A DNA stretch of 14,024 nucleotides. It comes from an uncultured Actinomycetes bacterium. GTDB taxonomy: Bacteria > Actinomycetota > Actinomycetes > Nanopelagicales > Nanopelagicaceae. Of the stretch, positions 1 to 6,964 are shown piece after piece; positions within the stretch are counted from its first letter, which is position 1, and every line of letters starts with the position of its first letter. The position numbers and the translations under genes were made by a program. The stretch covers positions 1 to 14,024 of the forward strand of contig CAINSH010000155.1 in NCBI GenBank assembly GCA_903852955.1, written 5' to 3'. The notes beneath the pieces are model-generated. The model saw only the letters and a program-made list of their open reading frames with translations, was not told the DNA's origin and made no database searches.

Positions 1-38
1 CTGCCAACTCCGCCCGCGCCTATAACTAGCGCCTTCAT
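1..38 (-). CDS. Partial NAD(P)-binding Rossmann-type oxidoreductase, N-terminus only (saccharopine dehydrogenase-like)
   Basis: Reading leftward from an ATG at 38-36, the first 12 codons give MKALVIGAGGVG and then leave the window. A short beta strand followed by the glycine-rich G-x-G-G-x-G turn is the classic opening of a Rossmann dinucleotide-binding fold. This wording is common at the start of saccharopine dehydrogenase family proteins, but 12 residues cannot separate that family from other NAD(P)-dependent enzymes. The start is supported by an AGGGG ribosome site (complement of 45-49) six bases upstream and by a good promoter at 86-114. The gene is transcribed away from the tRNA gene beside it. 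Confidence 0.55.
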   Translation of the reverse strand, partial: MKALVIGAGGVG

Positions 39-85
39 TGCTGGCCCCTCATGAGGAAATAACATCCTTTTCGATTGTTTTTTTA

Positions 86-114
86 AGTCTAGCCCTGTCA
101 TTAATTCATGACAA
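86..114 (-). promoter_or_regulatory. Sigma70-type promoter for the leftward gene at the window edge
   Basis: On the minus strand, TTGTCA (complement of 109-114) and TAGACT (complement of 86-91) are separated by exactly 17 bases, a near-ideal -35/-10 pair. Transcription would begin near 79, giving a leader of about 40 bases before the ATG at 38 that contains the AGGGG ribosome site. Start site and strength are inferred from the motif only. Confidence 0.55.
96..113. promoter_or_regulatory. 18-bp near-perfect palindrome, candidate operator
   Basis: TGTCATTAATTCATGACA is an inverted repeat with 8 of 9 paired positions matching. The arms TGTCAT and ATGACA are perfect, and only 102/107 mismatch. 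It overlaps the -35 box and most of the spacer of the leftward promoter and ends 23 bases before the tRNA gene. That is where a dimeric repressor would block polymerase. The regulator is not identified in this window. Confidence 0.4.
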
Positions 115-136
115 GATTGCCTCCGTTACACCCAAG

Positions 137-212
137 GTCCCCGTAGCTCAGTGGATAGAGCAACCGCCTCCTAAGCGGTAGGTCGCAGGTTCAACTCCCG
201 CCGGGGACACCA
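137..212 (+). tRNA. tRNA-Arg (anticodon CCT) with encoded CCA
   Basis: A full cloverleaf folds by eye. The acceptor stem GTCCCCG (137-143) pairs with CGGGGAC (202-208). The D stem is GCTC/GAGC (146-149/158-161). The anticodon stem ACCGC/GCGGT (163-167/175-179) encloses the loop CTCCTAA, so the anticodon is CCT at 170-172 and reads the rare AGG arginine codon. The T loop is TTCAACT (190-196). The discriminator is A209 and CCA is encoded at 210-212. One oddity is that the T stem GCAGG/CCCGC contains an A187-C199 mismatch at its middle pair. Everything else is canonical, so it is probably functional. Confidence 0.95.
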
Positions 213-233
213 CTTCTTGATTTTAAATTGCAG

Positions 234-2342
234 TTAATGCTTAAGAGTGAAACGTTGCATCCATTGTGGAGCCCACCAGTTTCGTTCCCCAAATAAACGC
301 ATCAAAGCTGGAACAAGAAATGCGCGTACAAGTGTTGCATCCAAGATAACAGCTAGCGAAACACCAAAACCAAGCATCTTGATTGATGTAACTCCACTTG
401 TCATAAAGGCTGCAAAAACTACTGCTAACAGCATTGCTGCTGCGGTAATAATGCGCGCTGATCTTTGTAGGCCAACTGCCACAGATTCTACGTTTGATTT
501 ACCATCAAGATGTTCTTCACGAATTCTAGAAAGTAAAAACAGTTCGTAGTCCATTGAAAGTCCAAAGACTACGACGGCAACTAAAATGACAGAGCCAGTA
601 TCTAATGTGCCCGTCACCGTGAAATCTCCCACCAGCCACTTTAAATGTCCATCGATAAATACCCATGTAATTGCACCCAAGGTCGCAACCAGTGACATCG
701 CATTTAAAATCACCGCTTTAATTGGCAGAATAATTGAGCCAGTAAAAATAAAGATCAAAATCAATACCGTCAGCGCAATCCAGCCCAGGGCTAGCGGCAG
801 AGTCCGGGCGATTCCATCTTGTGAATCTGTAAAGTCAGCTGCAGCTCCACCGATTAATACACCGCTTGGTTTATCTAAATTACGGATGTCATGAATAACC
901 TGTAGCGAAGAAGTACTGCGTGATGGCTCGGATGAAATTACTTGGACACGAATATCTTTTCCGTAAGTTTCAATCTTGCCTACGCGGACCACACCTTTAA
1001 CTGCTTTAACTTTTTCAAGGAAGGCGTTAATTTCTGTTTCGTTACCAACACCATTTGGAGCTACAACTTCAATAGGACTTCCAATCAAACCGTCAAAGCG
1101 TGTATCCACTACTTGTGCGGCAATAGCTGCTGGATCAGATGCGGGTAATACTCGCGAATCAACTTGGGCAAATGAAATATTGCCAATTGGTGCGGCAAGA
1201 ATTCCAAGTACTACCAAACATGCAAGAACAACTGGAATTGGTCGCTGCATAACGTTTCTGGCCGTGCGTGCCCATCGACCATCTTCCTTTGGTGTGATTG
1301 CGCTTCTACGAACTACGCCTTTATCGGTTTTCTCACCCAAGATTGCAAGTAGTGCCGGCAGCGCAATTACCGCGCCTAATACGGCCATGGAAATAACGGC
1401 AACTCCTGCATATCCAAAGGATTTTAAGAACTCAAGTGGGAAAAATAGGAGTGAAGCCATTGTCACAAAAACAGTTAGCCCCGAATAGAAAACAGTCTTA
1501 CCGGCAGTTGCAACAGTTGTTACTACTGATTCCTCAACGCTATGGCCGTGATGTAATTCTTCGCGGAAGCGATTAACCATTAGTAGGGCGTAATCAATAC
1601 CAAGCCCAAGACCCAAGCCCGTGATGAGGTTGAGGGCAAAAACGCTTACATTCGTGAACAAAGTGAGCAGATAAACGATTAGGAATGAACCAAGAATTGC
1701 AGTTACTCCAACAAATAGTGGAGTTGCTGATGCAACTAAGGCTCCAAAGACAAAGAGCAAAAGCAGGAAAGTGAGTGGAATTGCGATTGATTCGGCAAGA
1801 ACTAAATCTTTTTCAATCTTGTGATTAATGGCATGAGTGATTACTCCGGCACCGGAAGCAAAGACGTGAAGGTTTTTATATTTGCCGTCAAACTCTTCTT
1901 GTAATGATGCGCCAAGTGAGCCAAGTGCATCCCAATCAAATGCTTCAAGATCTGAATACACCAGAATAAATCCAGCTTTACCGTCAACTGACTTCATGGT
2001 TGGCGCACCACCAGTAGACCAATAAGAAAGAGTTTTTGAAACCCCAGTATGGTTTTGAATCTTCTTTTCAATTTCAGTTGCAACTGATGCAACGGAAGGG
2101 TCGTCAATCAGCAAGTCAGGTGAGTCCACAACCATTACGGCAACTGGTTCTTCGGCACCAAAGACATCTACAACATACTTTGCGGCTTTAGCTGATTCGC
2201 TATTTAAATCTGAGTAGCCACCTGAATCTAGTCGCCCAAAAGCAAGCGAGCCAACTGAGCCTGCGACAATGGTTGCTAGGATAAAAACTAGAAGAACAAT
2301 TTTGCTCCGCTTAACAATAAACTTACCTAGCTTTTCAAACAC
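234..2342 (-). CDS. MMPL/RND-superfamily membrane transporter
   Basis: A 702-residue inner-membrane protein of the MMPL family (RND superfamily), which uses the proton gradient to export lipids or hydrophobic compounds. The layout is the duplicated RND plan. There is one membrane helix near residues 12-34, a large extracytoplasmic loop to about 180, and a bundle of five helices to about 335. A helix near 370-390, a second loop to about 520 and a final five-helix bundle follow. Each half has the family's Asp-Tyr pair in a helix (GLGLGIDYALLM and GLSMDYELFLL), expected for proton relay, followed by R-x-R-E-E-like loops. The start is GTG at 2342, with AAGGAG (complement of 2351-2356) eight bases upstream. 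Length and layout are normal for actinobacterial MMPL proteins. The substrate cannot be told. The gene is monocistronic, convergent with the tRNA gene and divergent from the small gene at 2375. Confidence 0.9.
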   Translation of the reverse strand: MFEKLGKFIVKRSKIVLLVFILATIVAGSVGSLAFGRLDSGGYSDLNSESAKAAKYVVDVFGAEEPVAVMVVDSPDLLIDDPSVASVATEIEKKIQNHTGVSKTLSYWSTGGAPTMKSVDGKAGFILVYSDLEAFDWDALGSLGASLQEEFDGKYKNLHVFASGAGVITHAINHKIEKDLVLAESIAIPLTFLLLLFVFGALVASATPLFVGVTAILGSFLIVYLLTLFTNVSVFALNLITGLGLGLGIDYALLMVNRFREELHHGHSVEESVVTTVATAGKTVFYSGLTVFVTMASLLFFPLEFLKSFGYAGVAVISMAVLGAVIALPALLAILGEKTDKGVVRRSAITPKEDGRWARTARNVMQRPIPVVLACLVVLGILAAPIGNISFAQVDSRVLPASDPAAIAAQVVDTRFDGLIGSPIEVVAPNGVGNETEINAFLEKVKAVKGVVRVGKIETYGKDIRVQVISSEPSRSTSSLQVIHDIRNLDKPSGVLIGGAAADFTDSQDGIARTLPLALGWIALTVLILIFIFTGSIILPIKAVILNAMSLVATLGAITWVFIDGHLKWLVGDFTVTGTLDTGSVILVAVVVFGLSMDYELFLLSRIREEHLDGKSNVESVAVGLQRSARIITAAAMLLAVVFAAFMTSGVTSIKMLGFGVSLAVILDATLVRAFLVPALMRLFGERNWWAPQWMQRFTLKH

Positions 2343-2361
2343 TGTTCTTACTCCTTGGTTG

Positions 2362-2367
2362 TAGACT
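2362..2367 (+). promoter_or_regulatory. -10 box TAGACT for the small gene at 2375
   Basis: TAGACT fits the actinobacterial TANNNT -10 consensus and ends seven bases before the ATG at 2375, so the transcript would start at or next to the start codon (leaderless). No ribosome site is present, which agrees. No convincing -35 box is seen. Confidence 0.4.
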
Positions 2368-2374
2368 TAACGTT

Positions 2375-2491
2375 ATGAGTGATCTCTTTCCAAACGTAAC
2401 TTCAGATGAGATCGACCCTGAAGCTGCTGCAGAACAACTGCGCCGTGAAGAAGAGATGAAGTCAGATAAACCGCCACACCACGAGGATTAA
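2375..2491 (+). CDS. Small acidic protein of 38 residues, function unknown
   Basis: An ATG-started frame of 38 codons ends at TAA 2489-2491. The protein is charged and hydrophilic. It starts MSDLFPNVTSDEIDPEAAAE, has a Q-L-R-R-E-E-E stretch likely to be helical, and ends DKPPHHED. It has no membrane segment or cysteine. Support for a real gene is as follows. A -10 box lies at leaderless distance. The codons look like those of the neighbours. The frame fills exactly the gap between the MMPL gene and the fmdB-type gene, and its stop shares the bases TTAA with the stop of the convergent fmdB-type gene. I do not recognise the family. A histidine-rich Pro-Pro-His-His tail could bind metal, but that is speculation. 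Confidence 0.6.
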   Translation: MSDLFPNVTSDEIDPEAAAEQLRREEEMKSDKPPHHED

Positions 2492-2730
2492 TCGCTTTTA
2501 GGCGCGGGAGCTGCAACGGGTGCGGGCTTTGCGCTATCAGTAGAAGTTTTCTTTGCTGCAGAATCGGTTTTATAGAAACCAGATCCCTTAAAAACAACAC
2601 CTACCGCGGTGTAAACCTTACGTATTTCACCCTTGCACTCAGGACATTCAGTGAGTGATTCATCGCTAAAAGATTGGAAAGCCTCAAACTCATGACCGCA
2701 CGCGTTACATGAATATTGATATGTAGGCAC
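2488..2730 (-). CDS. FmdB-family zinc ribbon protein (homologue of the mycobacterial redox-regulated chaperone Ruc, Rv0991c)
   Basis: An 80-residue cytoplasmic protein. The N-terminus MPTYQYSCNACGHEFE is the FmdB family opening. The pairs C8-x2-C11 and C29-x2-C32 form the zinc ribbon, and the last 30 or so residues are rich in Lys, Ser, Ala and Pro and look disordered. In M. tuberculosis the equivalent gene, at the same place next to the folate cyclo-ligase region, encodes Ruc, an oxidation-activated holdase chaperone with a zinc ribbon and disordered tail. Function here is inferred from that. Two GTG codons compete as start. The one at 2730 is preferred because it gives the family's M-P-T-Y start and has GGAG (complement of 2736-2739) five bases upstream, while the GTG at 2736 overlaps that ribosome site. 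Confidence 0.85.
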   Translation of the reverse strand: MPTYQYSCNACGHEFEAFQSFSDESLTECPECKGEIRKVYTAVGVVFKGSGFYKTDSAAKKTSTDSAKPAPVAAPAPKSD

Positions 2731-2753
2731 TGTCACTCCAATTCTTAGTTTTA

Positions 2754-2769
2754 CCGCCTTTTAGGGCGG
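2754..2769. repeat. Short GC inverted repeat between divergent genes
   Basis: CCGCC (2754-2758) and GGCGG (2765-2769) are separated by TTTTAG, in the gap between the fmdB-type gene and the CopC-like gene. Neither strand has a run of T after it, so it is not a standard terminator. It sits 24 to 39 bases upstream of the fmdB-type start, where it could be an operator or a leader hairpin. Confidence 0.3.
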
Positions 2770-2844
2770 CAAGGGGTAGATACCAAGTCTAAAGAAGTGA
2801 GACGATTGGCGCGAATTCAAGGCGATATTACGAAGGGGTCAGAA

Positions 2845-3375
2845 GTGAAAATCACACGTATCAGCAGATTTCTTGGAGTAATTGCGATTCTGAGCTTTTT
2901 AGGCATGTCATCGGCTTCTGCGAATTCACTCATAACAACACTTCCTATAAGTGGTTCAACTGTCACAACTGCGCCAACATCTGTAACTCTTACAACTCAA
3001 GTTGCTCTGCTAGCTGATGCAAATGACATAGCCGTAACAGATGCTGCGGGTAATCGCGTTGATGATGGCACACTGACAATTAATGAGGCAACTGCAACAG
3101 TTGGATTAAAGCCCCTAGTTGATTCTGGAATATATAGCGTCACTTATTTTCTTTATGCCGAAGGCGAAACTCCGCTAGAGGGTACTTTTACTTTTAATTT
3201 TTCTGCGCCAAGTGTTATTACTCCAAACGAGCCAACTCCAATTCCAACTAAATCCCAAATTCCGGCAAGTAGTAGTTGGGGTACAAATGTATTTATTGTC
3301 TTCATCTTGGTTGCAGCATTTTTCGTACTAGTTGGCTTATCGCTATATGCGCGAAAGCTTTTTAGAGATAGATGA
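2845..3375 (+). CDS. CopC-like secreted, membrane-anchored protein lacking copper ligands
   Basis: A 176-residue exported protein. Residues 1-26 are a signal peptide (K-I-T-R-I-S-R, hydrophobic core, cleavage after A-S-A). About 100 residues of CopC/YcnJ-type beta domain follow, with the typical L-P-x-x-G-S-x-x-x-x-x-P-x-x-V-x-L opening, a central V-T-D-A-A-G-N-x-V and a closing S-G-I-Y-S-V-T-Y to E-G-T-F-T-F-N-F. Then come a Pro/Thr/Ser linker and a C-terminal membrane helix (about 148-168) with a basic cytoplasmic end. The start is GTG 2845, because AAGGGG (2833-2838) lies six bases upstream and the signal peptide begins there. An upstream in-frame GTG at 2797 would add 16 residues that spoil it. 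CopC binds copper through an N-terminal His and a D-x-H motif. This protein starts its mature part with Asn, has A-E-G-E-T where S-x-D-G-H is expected, and has no His or Cys anywhere. Its stop overlaps the next start (ATGA). Confidence 0.8.
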   Translation: MKITRISRFLGVIAILSFLGMSSASANSLITTLPISGSTVTTAPTSVTLTTQVALLADANDIAVTDAAGNRVDDGTLTINEATATVGLKPLVDSGIYSVTYFLYAEGETPLEGTFTFNFSAPSVITPNEPTPIPTKSQIPASSSWGTNVFIVFILVAAFFVLVGLSLYARKLFRDR

Positions 3376-5219
3376 TTGCTTTTAGTACAACTATCAAGTA
3401 CCTATCTCTGATTGGAAGTTTTGCAGTAGTAGGAACCCTTTTAGCTATGGGTTTCTTATTACTAGATGTTCATGGAAAACTTTCAACTTCAGCCGAAAAA
3501 CTACGCAGCATTTTATGGATCTCGGCATTGACGTGGGTTTTAGGCGCAGTTGGAAACATTCTCTTCACCCTGGCAACAATTTTGGATCAACCTGTATCAG
3601 TTGCCTTTGATGCAACTATGTTGAGATCTTTCATAACGCAAATTACTCTTGGGAAGTTTCTACTCTTTCAAGCAATAGTTGCGCTTATAGTGTCTCTGGT
3701 AGCGCTTCGCGTACAGAAGATTTTGACCGTCATTTTCTTGCTTGCTCTCTCCCTTATCGGTCTTGTAATACCCATTTTCCAAAGTCATTCAGCCTCTAGT
3801 GGTTCTCATGCACTGGCAATTGGCTCTTTAGTTATACATGTAGTCGCACTCTCGCTGTGGGTGGGAGGAGTGTTCACTCTTGCAATTCTTGACCCAAAAG
3901 ATCGCGCAATCGCCGTTCCAAGATTTAGTGTTCTAGCTTTATGGGCAGCAATTGCTGTAGTGGTAAGTGGCACTGCAAATGCTTGGGCCCGTTTAGATTT
4001 TAAGGCCGCTTGGAGCTCGGCATATGCTTTAGTTGTTGCTGCAAAAATTATTTTAACGATTGTCCTCATCTGCTTTGGTTACGCGCACCGTAAAAATCTT
4101 TACAACCGCGAATCAATTGATTGGAAAGCTTTTTCACGTTTAATCGTCGCCGAAAGTTTAATTATGGTGATTACGGTGGCAATGGGTGCGTGGCTTTCAT
4201 CAAATCAAGCACCTGAACGCCCGGGCAAAACTGTTTTTGATCCAGCGCTTTCAGTTGCCGGAATTTCATCACCGCCACCTCCAACATGGAGCAGAATTTT
4301 CTTTAGTTACGAACCCGATGCCTTAATGATTGGCATTTTAGTTACTGCAGTTGCGCTTTATATTAAAGGCGTGCTTGTTCTTAATCGTCGCGGAGATAAG
4401 TGGCCGGTTGGGCGTACAGTCTCTTTTGCTACAGCAATTTCACTGATTGATTTTGCAACAAGTGGCGGCTTAGGCCTTTACGCACATTTCGCATTTTCGT
4501 ATCACATGGTTGCCCACATGATTTTGGGAATGATTGCCCCCATAGGAATCGTTTTAGGTGCGCCGATAACTTTGGCACTTCGTACATTGCCACAGGGGAG
4601 AAATTCAGATGAGCGTGGTGTTCGAGGTTCATTACTAGCCGCACTTCATTCGAAATTGGCTACTTTTTACACCAATCCAATTGTGGCCTTGGCCTTCTTT
4701 GACGGCTCTTTATTTGCACTTTACTTTACTGGTCTATTTGGTTCGCTCATGCAATCGCATGCAGGCCATCTATTTATGAATATTCACTTTTTATTGGCAG
4801 GGATTCTTTTCTTCCATGTAGTAATTGGCATTGATCCAAATCCTCGTCGAGTTCCGCACCTGGTTCGCATTGTGATTTTGTTTGCCGCCATGAGTATCCA
4901 CGCATTCTTTTCAGTGGCACTGATGTCTGCTTCAACATTAATTGATGGTGGATATTTTGCAGCTTTGAAATCTCCCTGGCTTACAGATTTATTGGCCGAT
5001 CAACGGATTGGCGGATCTATTGGCTGGGCTATGGGCGAAGTCCCTATTTTATTGGCGTTAGTGGCTACGTTTGTTAATTGGATGCGGGATGACACCCGAG
5101 AGACTAAGCGCATCGATAAAAATATCGAGCGTGCCGCGGCAATGGGTCAGCCCGATGAGTTAGCAACATATAACAAGTATTTACAAGATCTGGCACAACG
5201 CGATAGAAATGAGTCCTAA
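3372..5219 (+). CDS. Bifunctional CopD-type copper protein / CtaG-type cytochrome oxidase assembly membrane protein
   Basis: A 615-residue polytopic membrane protein of the fused kind common in actinobacteria. Roughly residues 1-280 form the CopD copper-transport domain, with several helices and conserved His near 139, 146 and 156 (the last followed by S-L-W-V-G-G). From about 305 to 565 lies the CtaG_Caa3 domain, linked to delivery of copper to cytochrome c oxidase. It shows S-L-I-D-F-A-T-S-G-G, the His cluster H372, H378 and H382 in Y-A-H-F-A-F-S-Y-H-M-V-A-H-M, the Q-S-H-A-G-H loop and F-F-H-V-V-I-G. The tail is charged and cytoplasmic. The start ATG overlaps the CopC-like stop (ATGA at 3372-3375) and the stop overlaps the next start (TAATG at 5217-5221), so the three genes are surely translated from one message. 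In contrast to its CopC-like partner, this protein keeps its histidines. Confidence 0.88.
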   Translation: MIAFSTTIKYLSLIGSFAVVGTLLAMGFLLLDVHGKLSTSAEKLRSILWISALTWVLGAVGNILFTLATILDQPVSVAFDATMLRSFITQITLGKFLLFQAIVALIVSLVALRVQKILTVIFLLALSLIGLVIPIFQSHSASSGSHALAIGSLVIHVVALSLWVGGVFTLAILDPKDRAIAVPRFSVLALWAAIAVVVSGTANAWARLDFKAAWSSAYALVVAAKIILTIVLICFGYAHRKNLYNRESIDWKAFSRLIVAESLIMVITVAMGAWLSSNQAPERPGKTVFDPALSVAGISSPPPPTWSRIFFSYEPDALMIGILVTAVALYIKGVLVLNRRGDKWPVGRTVSFATAISLIDFATSGGLGLYAHFAFSYHMVAHMILGMIAPIGIVLGAPITLALRTLPQGRNSDERGVRGSLLAALHSKLATFYTNPIVALAFFDGSLFALYFTGLFGSLMQSHAGHLFMNIHFLLAGILFFHVVIGIDPNPRRVPHLVRIVILFAAMSIHAFFSVALMSASTLIDGGYFAALKSPWLTDLLADQRIGGSIGWAMGEVPILLALVATFVNWMRDDTRETKRIDKNIERAAAMGQPDELATYNKYLQDLAQRDRNES

Positions 5220-6364
5220 TGGAAAACTTATTTGATATTCCAAGTGAATATAAAGATCTTCGAGCTAGCGTCCGCGCTCTAGCTGAAAAAGAGATTGCCC
5301 CATTTGCTCATACAGTCGATGAAGAACACCGCTTTCCACAAGAAGCCGCAGATGCATTGCAAAAAGCAGGGCTTGCTGCCGCGCATGTTCCAACCGAGTT
5401 TGGTGGAGATGGCGCGGATGCACTGGCAACCGTAATCATCATCGAAGAGGTTGCTCGAGTGTGCGGATCTTCTTCATTAATCCCTGCAGTTAATAAACTT
5501 GGATCCTTGCCGTTAATCCTTGGCGGAAATAAAGATCAGAAGCAACGTTGGTTATCACAGTTGGCGCAAGGTAAAGGTTTCTCTTATTGCTTATCAGAAT
5601 CCGATGCAGGTTCTGATGCGTCTGCCCTTCGTACAAAAGTTGAAACAGATGGTGATGATTGGATTTTAAATGGCAGCAAAAAATGGATTTCAAACGCGGG
5701 TGTCTCAGAGTTTTATACCGTCCTTGCCCAAGGTGATCCAGCAATGGGATCAAAGGGAATCGTTGCATTTATAGTTGAAAAATCAGATCCGGGAGTGTCT
5801 TTTGGTGCACCTGAAAAAAAGATGGGATTTAGAGGTTCGCCAACGCGTGAAGTTTATTTCGACAACGTAAGGCTTACAGATGACCGCCGCATTAGTGAAA
5901 TCGGTGAAGGATTTTCATTGGCAATGAATACGTTAGACCACACTCGAATTACTATCGCGGCGCAAGCACTTGGTTTAGCACAAGGCGCACTTGATGTTGC
6001 CACGAAATATTCACACGAGCGCAAGCAATTTGGCAAAGAAATCTTTGATTTTCAAGGCGTTCAATTTATGTTGGCCGATATGGCAATGAATGTGGAAGCT
6101 GCCCGTCAATTAACTTATGCAGCCGCATCTAAGAGCGAAAACGGTGAGAAAGATTTACGCTTCTTCTCTGCAGCAAGCAAATGTTTTGCAAGTGATACTG
6201 CAATGAAAGTTACAACCGATGCAGTTCAAATTCTGGGCGGTTATGGCTACGTATCTGATTATCCAGTCGAGCGAATGATGCGAGATGCGAAATTAACTCA
6301 GATTTACGAAGGCACAAATCAAATCCAGCGCATTGTTATGGCGCGTAATTTGCCTAACGGTTAA
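5219..6364 (+). CDS. Acyl-CoA dehydrogenase
   Basis: A 381-residue FAD flavoenzyme that makes 2,3-enoyl-CoA from acyl-CoA and passes electrons to electron-transfer flavoprotein. It matches the usual family length of about 380. It has the N-terminal helical domain, the flavin-contact signature C-L-S-E-S-D-A-G-S-D (residues 124-133) in the middle beta domain, and the C-terminal helical domain. The latter contains Q-I-L-G-G-Y-G-Y and the end motif I-Y-E-G-T-N-Q-I-Q-R. Glu364 in that motif is at the place of the catalytic base of short- and medium-chain and branched-chain enzymes, so it should be active. The exact substrate cannot be told. The start ATG overlaps the stop of the CopD-CtaG gene. 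Why a beta-oxidation or branched-chain amino acid enzyme shares an operon with copper/oxidase genes is not clear. Its 3' end overlaps the convergent folate gene by 11 bases. Confidence 0.92.
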   Translation: MENLFDIPSEYKDLRASVRALAEKEIAPFAHTVDEEHRFPQEAADALQKAGLAAAHVPTEFGGDGADALATVIIIEEVARVCGSSSLIPAVNKLGSLPLILGGNKDQKQRWLSQLAQGKGFSYCLSESDAGSDASALRTKVETDGDDWILNGSKKWISNAGVSEFYTVLAQGDPAMGSKGIVAFIVEKSDPGVSFGAPEKKMGFRGSPTREVYFDNVRLTDDRRISEIGEGFSLAMNTLDHTRITIAAQALGLAQGALDVATKYSHERKQFGKEIFDFQGVQFMLADMAMNVEAARQLTYAAASKSENGEKDLRFFSAASKCFASDTAMKVTTDAVQILGGYGYVSDYPVERMMRDAKLTQIYEGTNQIQRIVMARNLPNG

Positions 6365-6902
6365 AACGCACAACCAGTGAAGGTGTTGCCGCGGCATTAA
6401 GTGCAATGTCATGTTCTTCTCGTGGAACTGACTCGCTTGAAAGTTCACCCGGGTGCACCAAGCCAATTGTCCAGCCAGGCAAATTCGGCAATGCGCGATC
6501 GTAAAAACCGCCACCTTGGCCTAATCGAAATCCTTCTTGATCGATACGTAACGCAGGAGTTATTACCGCACCAACGTCGCTTAAATCTGTAACTGCCGGA
6601 CCAATTGGTTCAGTAAGTTTCTTGGTGATTTTTAGTTGAGTGGGATCTCCATTCCAATGGACCCATTCAATTTCATTGCCAGAAACTCGAGGGAGTAGCA
6701 GTTTCTTTCCATCCTTAATTAAAGTTTGGTTAATTTCGGTAGTACTTGGTTCTTGGGCATAAGAAAAATAAGAACAGATTGTGGATGCACTCACAATTTC
6801 AGGGCATTTCAAAATTACATTGAAATTAGAGGGGATAAAGCGTTGTACTCGTTCACGGCGATAGCGTTCACGAAGCTCTTTCTTGAGTGTGCCCTGATTC
6901 AT
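6354..6902 (-). CDS. 5-formyltetrahydrofolate cyclo-ligase (MTHFS)
   Basis: A 182-residue cytoplasmic enzyme that turns 5-formyltetrahydrofolate into 5,10-methenyltetrahydrofolate using ATP. The N-terminus K-K-E-L-R-E-R-Y-R-R is the basic helix that opens the family. The signature R-L-G-Q-G-G-G-F-Y-D-R (residues 126-136) and the later E-E-H-D-I-A-L are the substrate and ATP binding motifs. Start: ATG 6902 is chosen because it gives the family's normal length and has a purine-rich AAGGGA upstream. An in-frame ATG at 6938 would add 12 residues not expected in the family. The gene runs divergently from the Glp-like gene with 68 bases between. In M. tuberculosis the same gene (Rv0992c) is divergent from galU-moeA1-rimJ. 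Confidence 0.92.
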   Translation of the reverse strand: MNQGTLKKELRERYRRERVQRFIPSNFNVILKCPEIVSASTICSYFSYAQEPSTTEINQTLIKDGKKLLLPRVSGNEIEWVHWNGDPTQLKITKKLTEPIGPAVTDLSDVGAVITPALRIDQEGFRLGQGGGFYDRALPNLPGWTIGLVHPGELSSESVPREEHDIALNAAATPSLVVRFNR

Positions 6903-6958
6903 TGCTTCCCTTTCGACCAATCCATGCTCAAATCCCAAAGATTACTAACTGCAACAAG

Positions 6959-6964
6959 TATGGT
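6959..6964 (+). promoter_or_regulatory. -10 box TATGGT for the Glp-like gene
   Basis: TATGGT ends six bases before the ATG at 6971, so transcription would start on the A of the start codon. No ribosome site lies between them. This is the textbook geometry of an actinobacterial leaderless promoter and also fixes the start codon of the gene. No clear -35 box is seen. Confidence 0.5.

Noticed and set aside
47..56. The 10-bp palindrome CCTCATGAGG
   Set aside because: It is short, has no loop for a hairpin, and overlaps the ribosome site of the leftward gene. Chance is a sufficient explanation.
75..84. A T-rich run as a possible terminator near the left edge
   Set aside because: No GC-rich stem precedes it, and it falls in the leader and promoter region of the leftward gene.
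976..1488. A 170-codon plus-strand frame inside the MMPL gene
   Set aside because: It is antisense to a gene with clear family motifs, has a Ser/Thr/Ala-rich composition typical of a shadow frame, and shows no recognisable domain.
2373..2600. A 75-codon minus-strand frame overlapping the fmdB-type gene and the small gene
   Set aside because: It conflicts with the zinc ribbon frame, which has two Cys pairs and the family start. No ribosome site was found for it.
2797..2844. An upstream GTG start for the CopC-like protein
   Set aside because: The ribosome site at 2833-2838 and the signal peptide both favour the GTG at 2845.
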